The notes beneath the pieces were generated by a model, which saw nothing but the letters and a program-made list of their open reading frames with translations, was not told the DNA's origin and did not search any database. Positions 63,057 to 64,000 of a stretch of DNA of 64,000 nt are shown piece after piece (within the stretch, counting starts at the first letter, position 1; each line of letters starts with the position of its first letter). Origin of the DNA: Hybos culiciformis (taxonomy: Eukaryota > Arthropoda > Insecta > Diptera > Hybotidae). Location: assembly GCA_964007475.1 (NCBI GenBank), contig OZ023273.1, positions 4,750,176-4,814,175 of the forward strand, given 5' to 3'. The translations under genes were made by a program, and so were the position numbers.

Positions 63057-63592
63057 CGCCTTATTTAAACATATACTTACATATTCATTTTTAATATTAT
63101 ACCGACAACATTAAAATTATTATGTATTTAAAAACACGTGGTTAATTTATATAAATTATATCGTGAGAAAAATATCTAATAAAATTTGTATATTTGTAAT
63201 GTACAAAAGTATAAATTAATTTTATTCTTTCATAAACACGCACATAAATTCTTTAGTTTTGCGGATTTTTTTTTATTTTATTTTTATTACATCAAAAAAG
63301 TCCTTGACTTTCTGTGATATTATATAAAACACGAAAAGAAAGGACAACAGATTTTTTTTTGCTATATATATATATAAAAAAAAGAATTTTCATTCTGGAA
63401 TCAAAATATATGATAGAATTAAATTAGTTTTTATTTTAGATTAAAAAAAATTTAATTAATATTTTTGATGTCATGCTAGAAAGCCTTGTGAAATAATAAA
63501 GTATCTAAGAAATATAAGATTTTATTTTCCATCCAAACATGAAACGACTTGTGCCGCTTTAAGAACATCAAAATAATCCATATTTCTTCAAG

Positions 63593-63625
63593 TATAAAAG
63601 GCAGTGTTTATGTAGCAGTAGCTGT
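63593..63625 (+). promoter_or_regulatory. Possible TATA-containing promoter near the right edge
   Basis: AGTATAAAAGGCAGTG is a near-consensus TATA box followed by a more GC-rich stretch. No convincing coding start follows within the window; the first ATG after it opens only 11 codons. If it is a promoter, the gene probably continues beyond the window or begins with a non-coding exon. Confidence 0.25.
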
Positions 63626-64000
63626 TATAAAAAAGCTGTTATTTTCAAAAAGTATATTTTTTAATTTTTATAATTTTTGACAATTAATATGTACAACGTT
63701 AAATGCCCACTCACAGTTCAATAACAGAAATAATAAAGTTTGTTAGGGTATCGTATTTGTATACATATATAAATTACCCTTAAATTCAAAAAACAATTGC
63801 GTATTCAGAGGATATACTATAAATATATCAATATATTATAAGATTAAAGCTAAGTATATCTTTCTACACATATTTGGAAAAGTAAGTAAGTTTGTTTCTT
63901 TTGATATCTCTTCTTCAAATAGCTTTATTAAATAATAATATCTAGATTTTATATATTTGCCATGTAAGAAATTAAGATTATTTATGTTAGATTTGTATGT

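Larger units (their letters stand above)
61640..63590. other. AT-rich intergenic region, no gene seen
   Basis: No supported gene. It contains a GC-richer old-repeat patch at 62330-62710 and a perfect 31-bp tandem duplication at 62995-63056. Confidence 0.5.

Overview
The window reads as AT-rich eukaryotic nuclear DNA, most likely from an insect. By eye it is roughly four-fifths A+T. Genes are sparse, spliceosomal GT-AG introns and AATAAA signals are present, and there are many small inverted-repeat transposable elements and no bacterial-style gene packing. One gene matches an insect-typical family (DUF1091/DM8), but the order cannot be fixed from the sequence alone. No rRNA, intact tRNA or CRISPR array was found.

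Four protein genes can be supported. Three are single-exon genes for secreted, helix-rich, cysteine-bearing proteins of 321, 381 and 326 residues (4238-5203 plus, 22305-23450 plus, 10418-11398 minus). I do not recognise their family by name. They share an N-terminal signal peptide, a long amphipathic helical body and a C-terminal cysteine block in which two cysteines lie exactly 36 positions apart in all three. I read them as strongly diverged paralogues of one dispersed local family. The fourth gene (29335-30694, minus) is a three-exon DUF1091/DM8-type secreted protein, assembled here from splice sites. Two further short, GC-richer stretches look like terminal exons of genes whose other exons I could not place (9056-9151 minus and 56920-56991 minus).

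The rest is AT-rich intergenic DNA with mobile-element debris. This includes two near-identical ~260 bp TA-flanked MITEs (43428-43687 and 55573-55831); a 336 bp TA-flanked MITE (8438-8773); and a 183 bp TAA-flanked MITE (61452-61634). There is also a 668 bp foldback element with a GC-rich core and a 7-8 bp target duplication (49092-49759), a foldback family with a nested hairpin (15717-15909, 20351-20546, partial near 16587-17090), and a 2.6 kb TIR-bounded element with higher-order tandem repeats (37646-40255). hAT-like termini lie near 43175 and 60428, with a related fragment near 29126. Decayed coding fragments lie between 31248 and 33158.

Functionally, the four confident genes all encode predicted extracellular proteins. 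Nothing in the sequence shows an enzyme, a pathway or a shared operon-like unit.
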